Source: Ailurus styani (lineage: Eukaryota > Chordata > Mammalia > Carnivora > Ailuridae). From it: 64,000 nucleotides of DNA. The stretch is from contig LNAC01000009.1 of assembly GCA_002007465.1 (NCBI GenBank), positions 147,238 through 211,237 of the forward strand, written 5' to 3'. The position numbers and the translations under genes are program-made. Every line of letters starts with the position of its first letter. Position 1 is the stretch's first letter. Shown here piece by piece: positions 1 to 10,494 of the stretch. The notes below the pieces were generated by a model. The model saw only the letters and a program-made list of their open reading frames with translations, was not told where the DNA came from and did not search any database.

Positions 1-330
1 TGCGGGGGCCGGCGGGGGGGGGAGGGGGGAGCAGGTGGCTTTGATTTTGGAAGTTGCTCGTGCTTCCCGGGTGGACCCGGGATACTCTCCTGAGATGGGC
101 CTCCGGCTGGACTCAGAAGGCGGTGGAGACTTGCCGCTGTGGTGGAAGCACAGGAAGGAAGTTTCTGCTGCCTTTATTGAGGGTTTTCTATATATCCGGC
201 GCTGTGCGGAGCCCCTTAGGTGTGTCGCTTGGTAAATCCTTGCAGGTTCTCCGTAGGAGAGGGCTCGATCCTGGTTTTACGCGCCCCCCGGGCGGGGACA
301 GTGAGCTCCTGCAGGCCGCCCAGCCAGGGG
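1..330. other. G-rich, CpG-containing left edge
   Basis: The first 30 bases hold long G tracts (G5, then G7-G9, then G6) separated by one to five bases, which fits a G-quadruplex motif on the + strand. CpG-containing stretches continue to about base 300, for example around 285-297. This composition is typical of the flank of a CpG island or first exon, but the window starts here, so any promoter or exon would lie to the left. No coding exon is recognisable. Confidence 0.4.
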
Positions 331-2201
331 GCAGCAGGCCGAGGGACTGGAAGCCTGGCTCCCTTCCTCAGGGGCAGGGCCCTGGGTTTCGGGGCTGGTT
401 CTTGGGTCTTTTTCTCAGTTTTTCAGTCAGGGCCATGCCCGGTGACCACACGCTGCTTCTCAGCCCACGTGCCAACCCAGAAATATCTTGGGTTAATTTG
501 GGCAGCGTTTCTCAGAAACTCCGTGAATAGCATCTCCCAACGGTACCGTTGGGCAAGTTGGATTATTTTACGTGTAGCGTTCATGGTGTTTTCTTTGATT
601 ATCAGGATACATTCGTTGTCAAAAACGTGAAAGTTGTGGCAAAGTAAAGAGCAAGCTGAGAAGCACCTGTCACCCCATGAGCTGTCTGCCACGGCTCAGA
701 CCGCTCTGATGAGATGAGTCTTCCTTTGTGTTCTGTGTCACCTCGAGCAGGGAGGCCTAAGGCCAGTGCACTTGAGCGTGGGTTCTCCCGTGGCCTCTCT
801 GGCAGCTCCTCCTGCTGGGAGGTGCGGCACCAGTAAGTGCCTGCTTACTGCTCAGAGACGCTTGTCTGAGGCCGGAGAGCCGGACCCAGCTTAACGTTCC
901 ACTCCCAGGCCACCGGAAATGCGCGGTGACAGGGGGCCAGGCCTGGGCACAGGAAAGGGGGCTTCATCGGTGAGGCGGTGGGGGAGGCCCTTTGAGGTAG
1001 GCTCCGAGGAGAGGGTGGGGGTCCCCGGGTGGAGTGGGGACGGGGGAGAGGGCCGACTCAAAGGGGCCGACCAGGGGCCGTGGGAGACTGAGAGGCAAGC
1101 ACACTGGTGCGAGGCAGCAGAGCGGGCGAGCTCTGAGGTTGGCAAGAAGGCCATCCTTGCGGTGTAAGGCCTTTGGCTGTGATTCACACTCCGTCGTCCG
1201 GGGAGGTAAAGACACTCCCGGAAGGAAGGGTTCATCTTCCTGGTGGTTTCTGGTGATCATTGAAGGTGGACTTCTCTGCACCTCGACGAGATTTCTGTTG
1301 GAGTTTTCTAACACACCTCCTACTCTTAAGTCACCCGCAGAGTATTTCATTCCAAGGGAAAGTTCGTGGGTGAAGTGGTGACTTCTGTTAGCAAGTGAAC
1401 GGTCTGGTGAGTTAGAGAGCCTGATACCCAGTAAGCAATCATTGTCAGGCTCCAGGGGAGATTGTCTTGAGTCTGTCCTGCTGCTCTTCGGTATACTTTC
1501 TTATTCATTCAGCGGTGCCTGGCTGCGGGAGGGGTCTTGCGCACTGCCTTCCTCTGAGAGCCTAGCATGTCTTAGGAACACAGAAAGGCAAGCCTTTTCC
1601 TGCCGTTCCTGGTCATCTCTGCTCCAGGCCCCATGCGGGGTCAAGACAGTCCGGGTTCCAGACGGTGGCAGAGGGTCAGCTTGCTGGCTGGTTGGGACCT
1701 GTCCAGTCAGGCTTAGTGGAAGAGGGTTGAAATTGAAGGACCCAGGAAGAAGGCTAGGGTGGAGGCTGATGGATCAGGGAGCTCCCTGGGGTGAGCTTGT
1801 GGGTAGGCCTGGCAAAGAGAAGAGGCTCTAACCTAGGAGCTAAGAGGGACCTGTTTTGAAAGACCACACTGGCAGGAGATGTGTAGCTGCTCCAGAGGCC
1901 ACTTTGGAGGAACCAGTGAAGGTGGCTCTCGTCATGCACACAGGTATGATGGGTCTCATTTGGTCGTGCTTACTTCCGACAGACACATCGCCTGCGGACA
2001 ACTGATGTTCGCCAGTGTTTCTGGAGCTTAAATGCCTCTTCCCTCTTAGCGGAAATAGCAGACTGGTGGCTCTGGGCTGGGTTCAATCCATAGACGTGTT
2101 GTGTTCGATCCGCGCCTGTCCTTGAAGAAAGAAGAGAAACTTGGTGGTCAGCATTTAAAAATCAGGAAATCATTCACATATCTCAGATTTTTGGTTCTCT
2201 T
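331..2201. other. unique sequence, no feature recognised
   Basis: Mixed-composition DNA with no repeat I can name. The open frames here are all under about 135 codons, overlap on both strands and resemble no known protein. No splice-bounded exon stands out. Confidence 0.5.
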
Positions 2202-2216
2202 GAAAAGTAAGAAGCC

Positions 2217-2422
2217 GGGCGCCTGGGTGGCTCAGCGGTTTAAAGCCTCTGCCTTGGGCTCAGGTCATGATCTCAGGGTCCTGGGATGGAGGCCCGCGTC
2301 GGGCTCCCTGCTCGGCGGGGAGCCTGCTTCCCCCTCTCTCTCTGCCTACTTGTGATCTGATCTCTCTCTCTCTGTCAAATAAATAAATAAAATCTTAAAA
2401 AAAATAATAAAAAAAAAAAAAA
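2217..2422 (+). mobile_element. CAN SINE (tRNA-Lys-derived), young
   Basis: Full-length carnivore SINE: the tRNA-derived head starts at 2217 with GGGCGCCTGGGTGGCTCAG, followed by a CT-rich middle, AATAAA repeats and an A-rich tail. It is bounded by an exact 15-base target-site duplication, GAAAAGTAAGAAGCC, at 2202-2216 and 2423-2437. The perfect duplication indicates a recent insertion by L1-type target-primed reverse transcription. Confidence 0.97.
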
Positions 2423-2619
2423 GAAAAGTAAGAAGCCCTTGTACCTCTGGGGCCTTGTTTCCTATAAGGCTCAGCCGGCGGGAGCTCCACTCCTGCTGCC
2501 AGCCGCGGCTCTGAGTCCTGTTTCCCACTTGGGCTGTTGACATTTGAGTCTGCATCCCCTTCCTTGGAGAAATCATTTGTGTTTGTTTGCCGTTTCTCTG
2601 GACTTTGAAATCTTTGCCC

Positions 2620-2930
2620 CATTCCTTCATTGATTCATTCCTCAGTCCCTCCGATCAGCACTGACTTTGCGCCAGCTCCATCAGGCTCCGCACCAGGCTC
2701 TGGGGATGTAGTGTTGAACTCAGCAGACATCACAGTGTAGCCCAGGCACCGGCTCTGACAGTGTGGGGAGCCCTGGGGAACTTAGGAGGGGTCCCATCGG
2801 ACTTTTGGCGGGGGGAGGGATGAGGGAGTCAGCTCTGTGAGGAATCGAGATTCAAGGTGAGACTTGGAGGGTGAGTCGAATTAGCAGGGCACAAGGGAAG
2901 GATGGGGGAAGAGAGTGGCTTCTGCTATCC
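2620..2930 (-). mobile_element. L2 LINE 3' end fragment
   Basis: Reads as the reverse complement of an L2 3' end: an ATTCATT-rich tail, then 'CACCAGGCTCTGGGGATG', then the GA-rich stretch typical of the last part of L2 ORF2 read in antisense. It is heavily diverged, as expected for this ancient mammalian family. Confidence 0.6.
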
Positions 2931-2934
2931 TCAC

Positions 2935-3105
2935 CGTGCTCATCAGTCTCTCTTACTCATTCGTGCGTGCATACATTCCTTGATCAAATATTTTATCCAG
3001 CATCTCCTAAGGGCCTGGACCTATTCTGGTCCTTGGCGTGCAACAAAGATCGCTGTCTCCTGGGCCTTACCTTCCTCTAACTGGGGCAGACAATGAAAAT
3101 AGACA
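2935..3105 (-). mobile_element. L2 LINE 3' end fragment (second copy)
   Basis: A second antisense L2-like tail: ATTC-rich start, then 'CAGCATCTCCTAAGGGCC', 'TGCAACAAAGATCGCTGTC' and a CT-rich segment ending in 'GGGGCAGACAATGAAAATAG'. The order of blocks matches the antisense L2 3' UTR. Divergence is high. Confidence 0.6.
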
Positions 3106-3580
3106 TCACGAAGATGTAAATTACGCAGGTCTTTGTTTTTTAATTCTCTTTCCCTGGTCTGTGTTCCCAGTAGACCCATCCGTCTAGGAGTTTTATCACT
3201 CACCGAATCCCCAGCCAGCTCGGTACGCTTCCCGTGACCCTGAGCTGTTCAGCGGGGCTGATGTGGTGGCAGGCTGACCCGTGCACCGCCTGAGGACAGA
3301 ATAACTTTGGTGTCTCAGTCTCAAGTGTATGTGTTTCAAACGAGTGAAGAGGCTTTTATTAAAAAGAAGATTGCCCGCTGACTGCGTTCACCGTAACTTT
3401 CGGTTTTTATGTATTGTCAGAACAGGAAAAATGCAAGTACTGACACATGAGGCTATGGACTTTCTCAGCCAAGGAAAGAGTCCTTGTAGATCAGCAGTCA
3501 CTGTATTTTGATCAATTTTAAACTTCTTTCAAATTTAACACTTCCTTTTTCCCCACAATTAATAATCTCTGTAGTCAAAA
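3106..3580. other. unique sequence, no feature recognised
   Basis: AT-rich to mixed sequence without a repeat or gene I can identify. The ORF at 3329-3511 is only 60 codons and resembles nothing known. Confidence 0.4.
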
Positions 3581-3584
3581 TGAA

Positions 3585-3700
3585 TCCAGTCAGCAAATAC
3601 AACATTTTTACGGCCCCCGATTGTCCTTCATTCACTCACACCTGCGACACTTACGGAGTCCCTCCTTGTTGGCAAACACTGTGACGCCTGTCCGTGGCGC
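3585..3700 (-). mobile_element. probable L2 LINE 3' fragment
   Basis: The pattern 'CAGCAAATAC...TTCATTCACTCACACC...GGCAAACACTGTGACGCC' resembles a degraded antisense L2 end. Only short blocks agree, so this is a tentative call. Confidence 0.35.
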
Positions 3701-3785
3701 AGTGTCCGCAGGACACCGGCCCTTCCAGGGTCGCAGTCCAAAAGTAACATCAGAATGGTCTTGAACATTTCTGCAGTGTCCTGTG

Positions 3786-5115
3786 GTTTTGAGAATGCAT
3801 CGAGAGCCCGCCTCATTTCACTCCTTCCTCAGGACCGGCCCCTGGGGCAGGAGCAGGGCCGGTCACGTCCATGCTGCTCCTGAGGGCAACTCAGATCCGG
3901 GGAGGTTTGGGCACTTGGCCAGCGCTGCAGCTCCATTGCAGTGAAGTGGGGAGCAGACCCCGGGGGTCTCCGGCCGCCTTTCTGCCTTCACGGAGCACCG
4001 CTTAGAGCCTCTGTGGTGCTGGACACACAGCAGCTTTCCCTCTCGGTTCTTGTCCGTGTTTCTACGTTTCTTTTCTGATCTTACCGAAGTGGGGGGCACC
4101 TCAGTTAAATGAAGGTAGGCCCAGTGCAGTCTTTAGGCTGCAGATGAGACCAATATGAAACCAATAACATTAGCAGTCCTGTAAGGAGGTGACTACCATG
4201 AATACAGGCGGTGTTTCACAAAATTAGCCACAGGAACCCCAAAGGTTTCCTGGTCTCCTGAGCAGCTGTTGGCAGCGGTGGTTTGAATGGGATTCCTTGC
4301 AGCCAACAGACCCGAGAGGAGGCCTAGAAAGATGAGTCATGTGTGAGCCTGCAGAAAAATCATTGCCCAAATTAGCCTGTGTTGGAGACTGCCTTGAGCG
4401 CGGGGCTGGGTCTTCCCTCGGGCCAGCTGGATGTGCTCCCGTTGCCATAATAAGGTGACGCACTGGAAAGAGCAGCGGGCCCAGCAGCCCCGGCAGCTGC
4501 CCCGCCCGGGAAGGGTCCCGCTGCCCGGGCGCCGCGCTGCTGGGACAGGTGTTCTCTGCTTCGTCACCCACCTTGCCCCACAGCCTCTTCTGTGATTAAA
4601 AAACAAAACCCGCAGCTCGTGAGTTATTAAGGGATCTGTCATCTTCGTTTCTGGCTATTTGTTTCAGGCCATTTGACTAAAAATCTGAGGTGCGTCACCC
4701 TGACCTTGGGCAGCCCTTTCCCTTTTCTGGGTCTCATTTTCTCGGTCAGTGCTCTGAAGGGGCAGACTCTCAAGTTAGTGCTTCCCTGTTTTGCTTGAAA
4801 ACAGCAGATCCTTTTCTGTACATAAGAGGGCCATTAGATAACGGGTAATGGGGAGCCACTTTGCGGACAGTGAATCCTTCTTGCTCAGCCGTGGCCCCCG
4901 AGGATCGTCCTCGGGTCCTACACGGAACAGTGTGAAAACCCGCCTCCTGCACGTGCTCGGCCTGCTCTACCGAAACCAGCTTCCTCCGGACTCCTGGTGC
5001 CTTCTCTTCCTCTCGCTGATCATGAATCCCACGGGAAGACCCCAAATAAACACTTGGGTAGAATGGTATTGCTTAGTTCATTCAGAAACCAGAGCTTTGC
5101 TTTCCTTCCTGAAAG
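3786..5115. other. mostly unique sequence with a weak MIR trace
   Basis: No gene is recognised. Around 4700-4790 the string 'GACCTTGGGCAGCCC...GGGTCTCATTTTCTC' resembles the core of a MIRb SINE. A GC-rich patch lies at 4495-4545. The ORFs at 4224-4571 and 4337-4642 overlap in different frames and look accidental. Confidence 0.4.
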
Positions 5116-5124
5116 TTAAAAATC

Positions 5125-5250
5125 AACAGGTAGTCTTGACTAGACCATTAGCTTCTTGAGGGAGCATGCCTGTCTGATCCACCACGGGCTCGCCATCGCT
5201 GTGCCCGGAGTGTAGGAGGTGCTCAGTAACTACTTACTAGAAGAGCGAAT
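5125..5250 (+). mobile_element. L2 LINE 3' end fragment
   Basis: Sense-strand L2 3' end: 'TAGCTTCTTGAGGGAGCATG' followed by 'GTGTAGGAGGTGCTCAGTAA'. These match the L2 signatures 'gagctccttgagggcaggg' and 'tagtaggtgctcaataaa' with the mutations expected of an old copy. Confidence 0.7.
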
Positions 5251-5312
5251 CAGTTTAGGTGATGCTATCCTAGAACGAACTTAGGTTTCTGATTCCAGGT
5301 CTCAGAATTAAT

Positions 5313-5424
5313 TTTTTTTTTTAAGATTTTATTTTTAAATCCTCTGCACGCACTATGGGGCTCAAACTCTCAACCCCGAGATCAGGAGTCACAGGCTCCA
5401 CCGACTGAACCCACCCGGGACCCC
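5313..5424 (-). mobile_element. old, short CAN SINE
   Basis: Inverted SINE: poly(T) at 5312-5322, 'AAGATTTTATTTTTAAAT', then the tRNA-related body ending in 'CCACCCGGGACCCC'. It lacks the CT-rich middle of the younger copies and is diverged. A decayed target duplication is suggested by AGAATTAATTTT before and ACAATTACCTTT after it. Confidence 0.8.
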
Positions 5425-6339
5425 ACAATTACCTTTAAGTGGAGCTGCTTCTGGATTTCGAGTTGCCAGTTAGGATGTTCCTTGGGGAGTTAGTAGGACC
5501 AGTAATCTGACCGGGATCTGCAGATGGTTGGGGTTTGTGTTAACCATACACGGCGATGGCCGTTTCGGTATGGTTTCCCGAGAGCTCTCATGGTGAGGCT
5601 GAGATCAGAGTCCCCGAACACTACCGAGAAAGCCCTGTGATGATGCATGGGACTGAGCCACTCTCGGCTCTGACGCCGCGACGGTGCGGGCGCCCTCCGA
5701 TGGCGTGTACATCAGCTCCTTGTGACTCCACCTTCCGCTTACCGGCCACTGGTCTGTGCCGGTCCTGCTCCGCTTACTGCGCACAGCGAGGCTGCGATCA
5801 GACCCTGTGCCTGCTTATTGTTTTCAGTTGGGCCCCGAGTGTTCTCGCAGACATGCGGCCTGCACCATCAGCTCTGGGTATGGTACATGCTCCCTGAGGG
5901 GGTAGCAGAGGTGGGCTGGAGCTTCTCCTGGCCCCCTTGCTTCTCCGTTAAGGGGCTGCCACAGAGTCTCTCAGTCCTCTCCTCCGTGGGCGAAGGTGTG
6001 GTGGAGAAGGTTACCTACTGGATTGGAAGTCTGCTCTCTGATGGCCCCCGTTCCTCCTCCCCCCACGTTTTTCTTCCAGCCTGTGGTTCAGAAGATGGTG
6101 ATGGTTCTCTGATCTGAACCAGAGTCCTGACCCACAGTCCCGACGGAGTCTTCCTAAAATACGGTGACTGTCTCTCCACAGCTTAGACCCTCTGTGCTCA
6201 GTAGTGCCTCCCAGGTGACCGACCTTTCTCCTTGCTTTTCACTCGCTTGCTGGCCCCACGGTTGTTTTACTGCAAATCAAGTTTTGTGATCAGGGAGCTC
6301 TGCCCCCCTTTTAGAGCATCGAACACACGGAGCTGTCGA
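5425..6339. other. unique sequence, no feature recognised
   Basis: Moderately GC-rich DNA with scattered CpGs around 5550-5720. The ORFs at 5556-5897 and 5722-6117 overlap in two frames, lack any familiar motif and cannot be supported as genes. Confidence 0.4.
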
Positions 6340-6430
6340 GCGCAGGGTGGCGTGTGCTGCCCCCCAGGCTAGGAGACGAGAGTGTGGCGTTCAGGTGTTT
6401 GCTTTCTGGCCTTTCAAAAGTGTGTGCCAT

Positions 6431-6590
6431 CAGCGTGGGCTTGACAGATGTGGCTCCCAGCCGCACGCCGTCGTGAGGATGGCAGCCCGCCCGGCCTCCC
6501 CGAGCGCGTGTGCCGCCGCCTGCCTTGGGAGAGGGTAGGTGCGCTCGTGGACCGGGGAGAGAGACGGCGGAAGTCCGCTGGACGGTGGGA
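6431..6590. promoter_or_regulatory. CpG-dense patch
   Basis: About 19 CpG dinucleotides fall within roughly 160 bases by direct count, far more than in the surrounding DNA. The patch contains 'CCGCACGCCGTCGTG' and 'CGAGCGCGTGTGCCGCCGC'. It is shorter than a classical CpG island but could mark an unmethylated regulatory site or a decayed promoter. No TATA box, exon or transcript evidence is visible. Confidence 0.4.
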
Positions 6591-6794
6591 TGGGATGGGT
6601 CCGAACTGCCACGTAGTTGGCCCAAAACCAGCAAACCAAAAACCCAGAACTTCTGTTTGGTAACAATGGTTGTGTTTACTTGCTGGTTATGAATAACCAC
6701 ATGTGCCCTTCTCCTTCGTGCGACTGCTTGTGAATAGAGAGATGGATGATTGTACGTGGGGCGTGGACCTGGCTGCTGTCAGCTCCTCCCCTCG

Positions 6795-7090
6795 GTCATA
6801 AACGCAAGTAAGAGCAGCAGTTCACGTAAGAGCAGAGCACTTACCACGGTGCCCGTACCAGGCTCTGTGCTGCGTGTGTTGCACACGTGGTCTCACTTAA
6901 TCCATACAGAGGGGCTTCTCATTCTGCAGAGACGGACACCGAGACACACAACTTTCCTTTTGTGCATGAGATCCCGAGATGGAGAACAGCTGAGATATGC
7001 CCGTGGTCACATGCTGAGTGGGGGCCGCGTCGGGACCTCAGCCCACGGACTACTTCCCATTTATCTGTGTGTTCGCTGGCTGTGAGCGTA
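6795..7090 (+). mobile_element. MIR SINE
   Basis: Sense MIR: 'GAGCACTTACCACGGTGCCC', then 'CAGGCTCTGTGCTGCGTG', 'GTCTCACTTAATCC', and a later block corresponding to 'gatgaggaaactgaggcac'. The block order is that of MIR, with substantial divergence. Confidence 0.65.
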
Positions 7091-7274
7091 CGACTCTCTT
7101 GACCGCTGTGACTTGGGTAGAAATGAGCCTCCACGTTTCCAGGGACCCCTGTGCCTCTGAGGCAGCTGCTACGCCAAAAGGGCCACTAGATTAGGCTGGC
7201 GGGGACGTTGGAGGGGACAGTGGTCCTGGCTCTTCTGCTGCAGCTCACGAGGGGCCAGGGAGCCCGGCTTCACA

Positions 7275-7352
7275 GTGGGTGACCTGGGGCAGATGGTTTA
7301 ACGTCCCTGAGCCCTGGCACCCCCGCCGTGAGCCGATGGCGTGGACAAACCC
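7275..7352 (+). mobile_element. probable MIR fragment
   Basis: 'GGGTGACCTGGGGCAGATGG' followed by 'TCCCTGAGCCCTGG' resembles the MIRb middle section ('gtgaccttgggcaagttac...tctctgagcct'). Short and diverged. Confidence 0.4.
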
Positions 7353-7512
7353 ATCTCAGAATGCCTCGTGGGCCCCTCTGCCCTATAAAGGGGGGAGTTG
7401 GGTGTACTGGGTTGTTTGTTGGTTTTTAGTGACACTGATACTGCGGGCACTCAAGTGTCATCACAGTAAAACTACATAATCCTTCACAGCTTTCAGAACA
7501 CTTCTGTAGATG

Positions 7513-7590
7513 TGAGGGTTTTGGGGGGGTTGTTTGGTTTTTGTTTGTTTTGTTTTTTGCTGCTGTTTTGGGTTCTGTTTGGTTTGGTTA
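7513..7590. repeat. G/T-rich low-complexity tract
   Basis: Almost entirely G and T, built from irregular GTTTT and GGTTT units. It carries no coding or repeat-family signature. Confidence 0.8.
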
Positions 7591-7644
7591 CGATACAGTT
7601 TTGGAGTCACGGCATTTTTCTCTGTGGAAGAAGACAACAGCTCA

Positions 7645-7860
7645 CAGCTGCTGGGTGCTTCCTGTGCACTGGCCACTGTGCTAAGAGCTTTACCTTTAGA
7701 GACTGTATGATTTTATTATTCTGTTCTTATAAAGAGCAAAATGGCAGGCCTTGTGCCCATTTGACAGTTGAAGAAAGGGAGGCGGCAGGGCGAGAAGTGA
7801 CTGGCTGAGGTCATGTGCCGAGAGGCCGAGCCGGTTGGGGACCGTGGGTTTCTCTCGTTG
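7645..7860 (+). mobile_element. MIR SINE
   Basis: Sense MIR with a clear core: 'CTGTGCACTGGCCACTGTGC', 'TAAGAGCTTTACC', then 'CCCATTTGACAGTTGAAGAA' and 'TGACTGGCTGAGGTCATG'. The spacing matches MIR from core to 3' part. Confidence 0.75.
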
Positions 7861-8204
7861 CTTCTCTTCCCCTCCTCCTCTGCATGTGTTCCGTGGACCC
7901 CGAGGTCCAGTGCGGGTCCTCTACGGGGCCGCCAGGAGGCTGGCGTAGAGCCATCCTCGGTGTCTTTTACTTGGCGTCCCCTGGGGCTTTCCAGCCTCTC
8001 TGAGGACCGTGAAGGTGTGTCCGCCTCTGTCTGCAGGGTTTTGAAGCAGCTTCTGGTTTCTCAGAGGTGACTTAGAAAGTGAAGTTGCGAAAAATATTGT
8101 ACGGGAATCTGCTTGGGTTGTGCACAGTGCGGAGAGCCCCTTACTTGAAATAGCTCCATCCACCCGCCTCCCCACCCACTCGCCGTCCACCCCTCTCTGC
8201 ATCA

Positions 8205-8325
8205 ATGGCTCAGTGCTCACTGGGTGCCAGGTCGTCCGCCGGGGCAGTGAAGGGTACTGAGAAGATCAGAGGTGTCTGTGCCCGTGGGGAGTTGACAGTC
8301 TGGCCACCACCTGTGCTGTGTGCAG
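8205..8325 (-). mobile_element. L2 LINE 3' end fragment
   Basis: 'GTGCTCACTGGGTGCCAGG', then a CAGTGAA block, then 'GCCCGTGGGGAGTTGACAGT'. This is the antisense L2 3' end ('gagcacctactatgtgccagg', 'cagtgaacaaaacag', 'catggagcttacat'). Confidence 0.6.
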
Positions 8326-8377
8326 GAGACTTTTGATTTAGGCTTTCATCCTTGACACTCAGCCATGTCGGAAGCAG

Positions 8378-8515
8378 CATGGGCTTGGGGTGGAGGTCGG
8401 GAGACCTGCCTCGTGGGCCCCGGCTCTGCATGCCAGCCCCACCAGCCCCGGATCAGTGCACCTCTGAGCCCTCAGGCTCCCCGCCTGTGAAGAGAGAGGC
8501 TGGACTCGGTAGGGA
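8378..8515 (+). mobile_element. MIRb SINE
   Basis: Matches the MIRb 5' to middle section: 'TGGGCTTGGGGTGGAGGTCG', 'GAGACCTGCC', 'GGCTCTGCATGCC', 'CTGAGCCCTCAGGCTCCCC' and 'CTGTGAAGAGAGAGGC'. Confidence 0.6.
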
Positions 8516-8584
8516 AGGGTGATGGGCGTGTGGGCCTCCTGGTCCCACACCTGCGGATTGGAAGCCACCTCTCCCATAGGGCGT

Positions 8585-8752
8585 TTGTGGGATCTCGGAC
8601 GATCTTTGCCTGTGTAAGTCTCCGTTCCATTATCTGTAAAATGAAGAAAATCATCACCATGCCTTCCTTACGGTCTTGAGGGAGGATTAGATGAGATGAT
8701 GTACATAAAGCGTATTAACAGAGTCTGGACACATAAGTGCTCGTAGACATTA
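8585..8752 (+). mobile_element. MIRb SINE, 3' part
   Basis: 'CCATTATCTGTAAAATGAAG' followed by 'GAGGATTAGATGAGATGATG' and 'CACATAAGTGCTCGTAGAC' is the MIRb signature ('tcatctgtaaaatggg', 'gaggattaaatgagataat', 'cacatagtaagtgctc'). Confidence 0.8.
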
Positions 8753-8887
8753 CCTTTTGTTCTGCCCTAATAGCCCCTTGTGCTCTAAAATGACAGTTTC
8801 TTTAAAAGAGGTCGTGTGTAAGTGAGATTCAGACCTCCGTGTCCACAGAAGAAGGGGAGGTCTCGGGCTACTGACATCTTTCCTCTC

Positions 8888-8911
8888 AGAGTGGTCTCTC
8901 TCTCTCTCTCT
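8888..8911. repeat. (CT)n microsatellite, short
   Basis: An uninterrupted run of CT units passing into a short T run at 8911. Confidence 0.85.
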
Positions 8912-8919
8912 TTTTTACA

Positions 8920-9585
8920 TTTGAGAAAGCTGAATTCCAGGGAATATATTTTTACAACTAAGTAATAAACCTCCAAGAAGATCATTTAAGGAGGAATAGG
9001 TGGGGTTTCATTTCAGCCACACGTGGCCACAGCATATGTGGGTAGATTAAGGAAGGTCCTGATTATATTCTTACATCTATCTAGAAGGAACAGGCTCAGC
9101 CTCATGGGTGGCAGCTTACGTCAGAGCAGAGCAGGGCTGATTACCTGCAGGTGTATCTTTGCTTCATCCCAAGAGACACTGCCTCAGTTTCTCCTCGCAG
9201 GGGCGAAGCTCGGGCTTCATTAAGCCATCTTTGTTCAGCTCCGAAGGTGAAATGATCACAGTGTGGTGCTTTTGTCTTGGGACAGTTACAATGCCGCACG
9301 CCGATCGAGGTCCTCTTGTACGAGTCACTTACAAATTGTGCTGAATGCCGCACACAGGTGACTTCATACCCTTTATTTTTCCTCCTTGATAAATTTTTGC
9401 AATGCGGATAAATCGAGACATCCTAGTGTATTGTTCTGAGTCCTCCCTCCCCTGTGCTCCCCCGGGTGTCCGTGCAGGTGAGAGGAAATGTGTGTAGTCT
9501 CCGTGCAGGTTTGTCAGCACAGCTCGCTCCGAACACAGGGCTGTTTGCAGAGAGCCCAGAGACCAGTCAACCCTTTTCACTTTCT
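8920..9585. other. unique sequence, no feature recognised
   Basis: AT-richer DNA without a recognisable repeat or gene. The opposing ORFs at 9141-9353 and 9159-9344 overlap on the two strands and look accidental. Confidence 0.4.
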
Positions 9586-9589
9586 TTAA

Positions 9590-9860
9590 TCACTGGGTCC
9601 TGGAGCTACAGGACCTCTCACTTAATTAGCATAACCACACTAATTTGTGCTCCTGCCTCGGCTTGTCAGGAGTGCCTTACAAATATTAATTCTCTGAGCT
9701 CATCAGAAAACCAAAGGCACAGATCAAAAGCATGCTTTCCTGCGTGATCTATCCTTGTTTTTTTTGTTCATTGGGAGCTGTCTCTATTAATTACCTTAAA
9801 TGTGCAAGGTTGTAGAATGAAGGTTTTATATTTGACTAAGGTAGGGATTGGGCTAGGGAC
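9590..9860. promoter_or_regulatory. candidate conserved non-coding element
   Basis: A repeat-free, AT-rich block with several homeodomain-type cores: CTTAATTAGC, CTAATTTG, ATTAATTC and CTATTAATTACC. This composition is common in deeply conserved enhancers. No alignment was possible here, so conservation is not shown. Confidence 0.3.
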
Positions 9861-10339
9861 CTGGACCACATTTCAGACCTGTGTCACAGGGAAGCCCCAG
9901 GTGTCCTGGCTCCAGCTTGGCAGGTGAAATGCACATACCAGTGAGGAAGTTGTGTGGACTGAGATTGCCGTGGGGAGCGTGTCACTAGGAATGCTTGGAA
10001 CTGTGGCATCTTTGGGCGATGGAGAGAGACCTGGCCTGAGTGGCACTGCCGCACCTGCTTCACCCTGTGGGGCAAGCTGCCACCCCTCCCGGGACCTTGG
10101 AACTGGAGCAGCGATTCCCCAATTTTGTAAGGTCATTAGTCCTACTAAGAATCCGGTGGAAGCTCTGTAGACCCGGTCCCTGGGGAGAAAGATTCATTTA
10201 CGTGTGGACATGGTTGTACCCACGCTAAATTCCTGCTGCTGTAGGAGAAATAATAGCTAGGAAACACTCCCCGTCTTGGAAAGCTTGAGTGGAATCTCAG
10301 GTATCCAAAATAATCAGGACTTAGTTTCTCCTAGGGCCG

Positions 10340-10450
10340 TCAGACCTGGGTTTAAATGACAGTTAATAATTCCATATTCCTGGGGTTTCGTGAGGGTCCC
10401 ATGAGATGAAGCCTGTAAGCTGCTTCAGCATAATGTCTGTGTGGCTAAAA
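10340..10450 (+). mobile_element. MIRb SINE fragment
   Basis: 'GACCTGGGTTTAAATGACAG' and 'CATGAGATGAAGCCTGTAAG' resemble MIRb blocks ('agacctgggttcgaat', 'aaatgagataatgcatgtaaag'). Diverged. Confidence 0.5.
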
Positions 10451-10494
10451 GGAGAAACCCTTTTGCCTTGTGGATGAAAACTTTTTGATTTACA

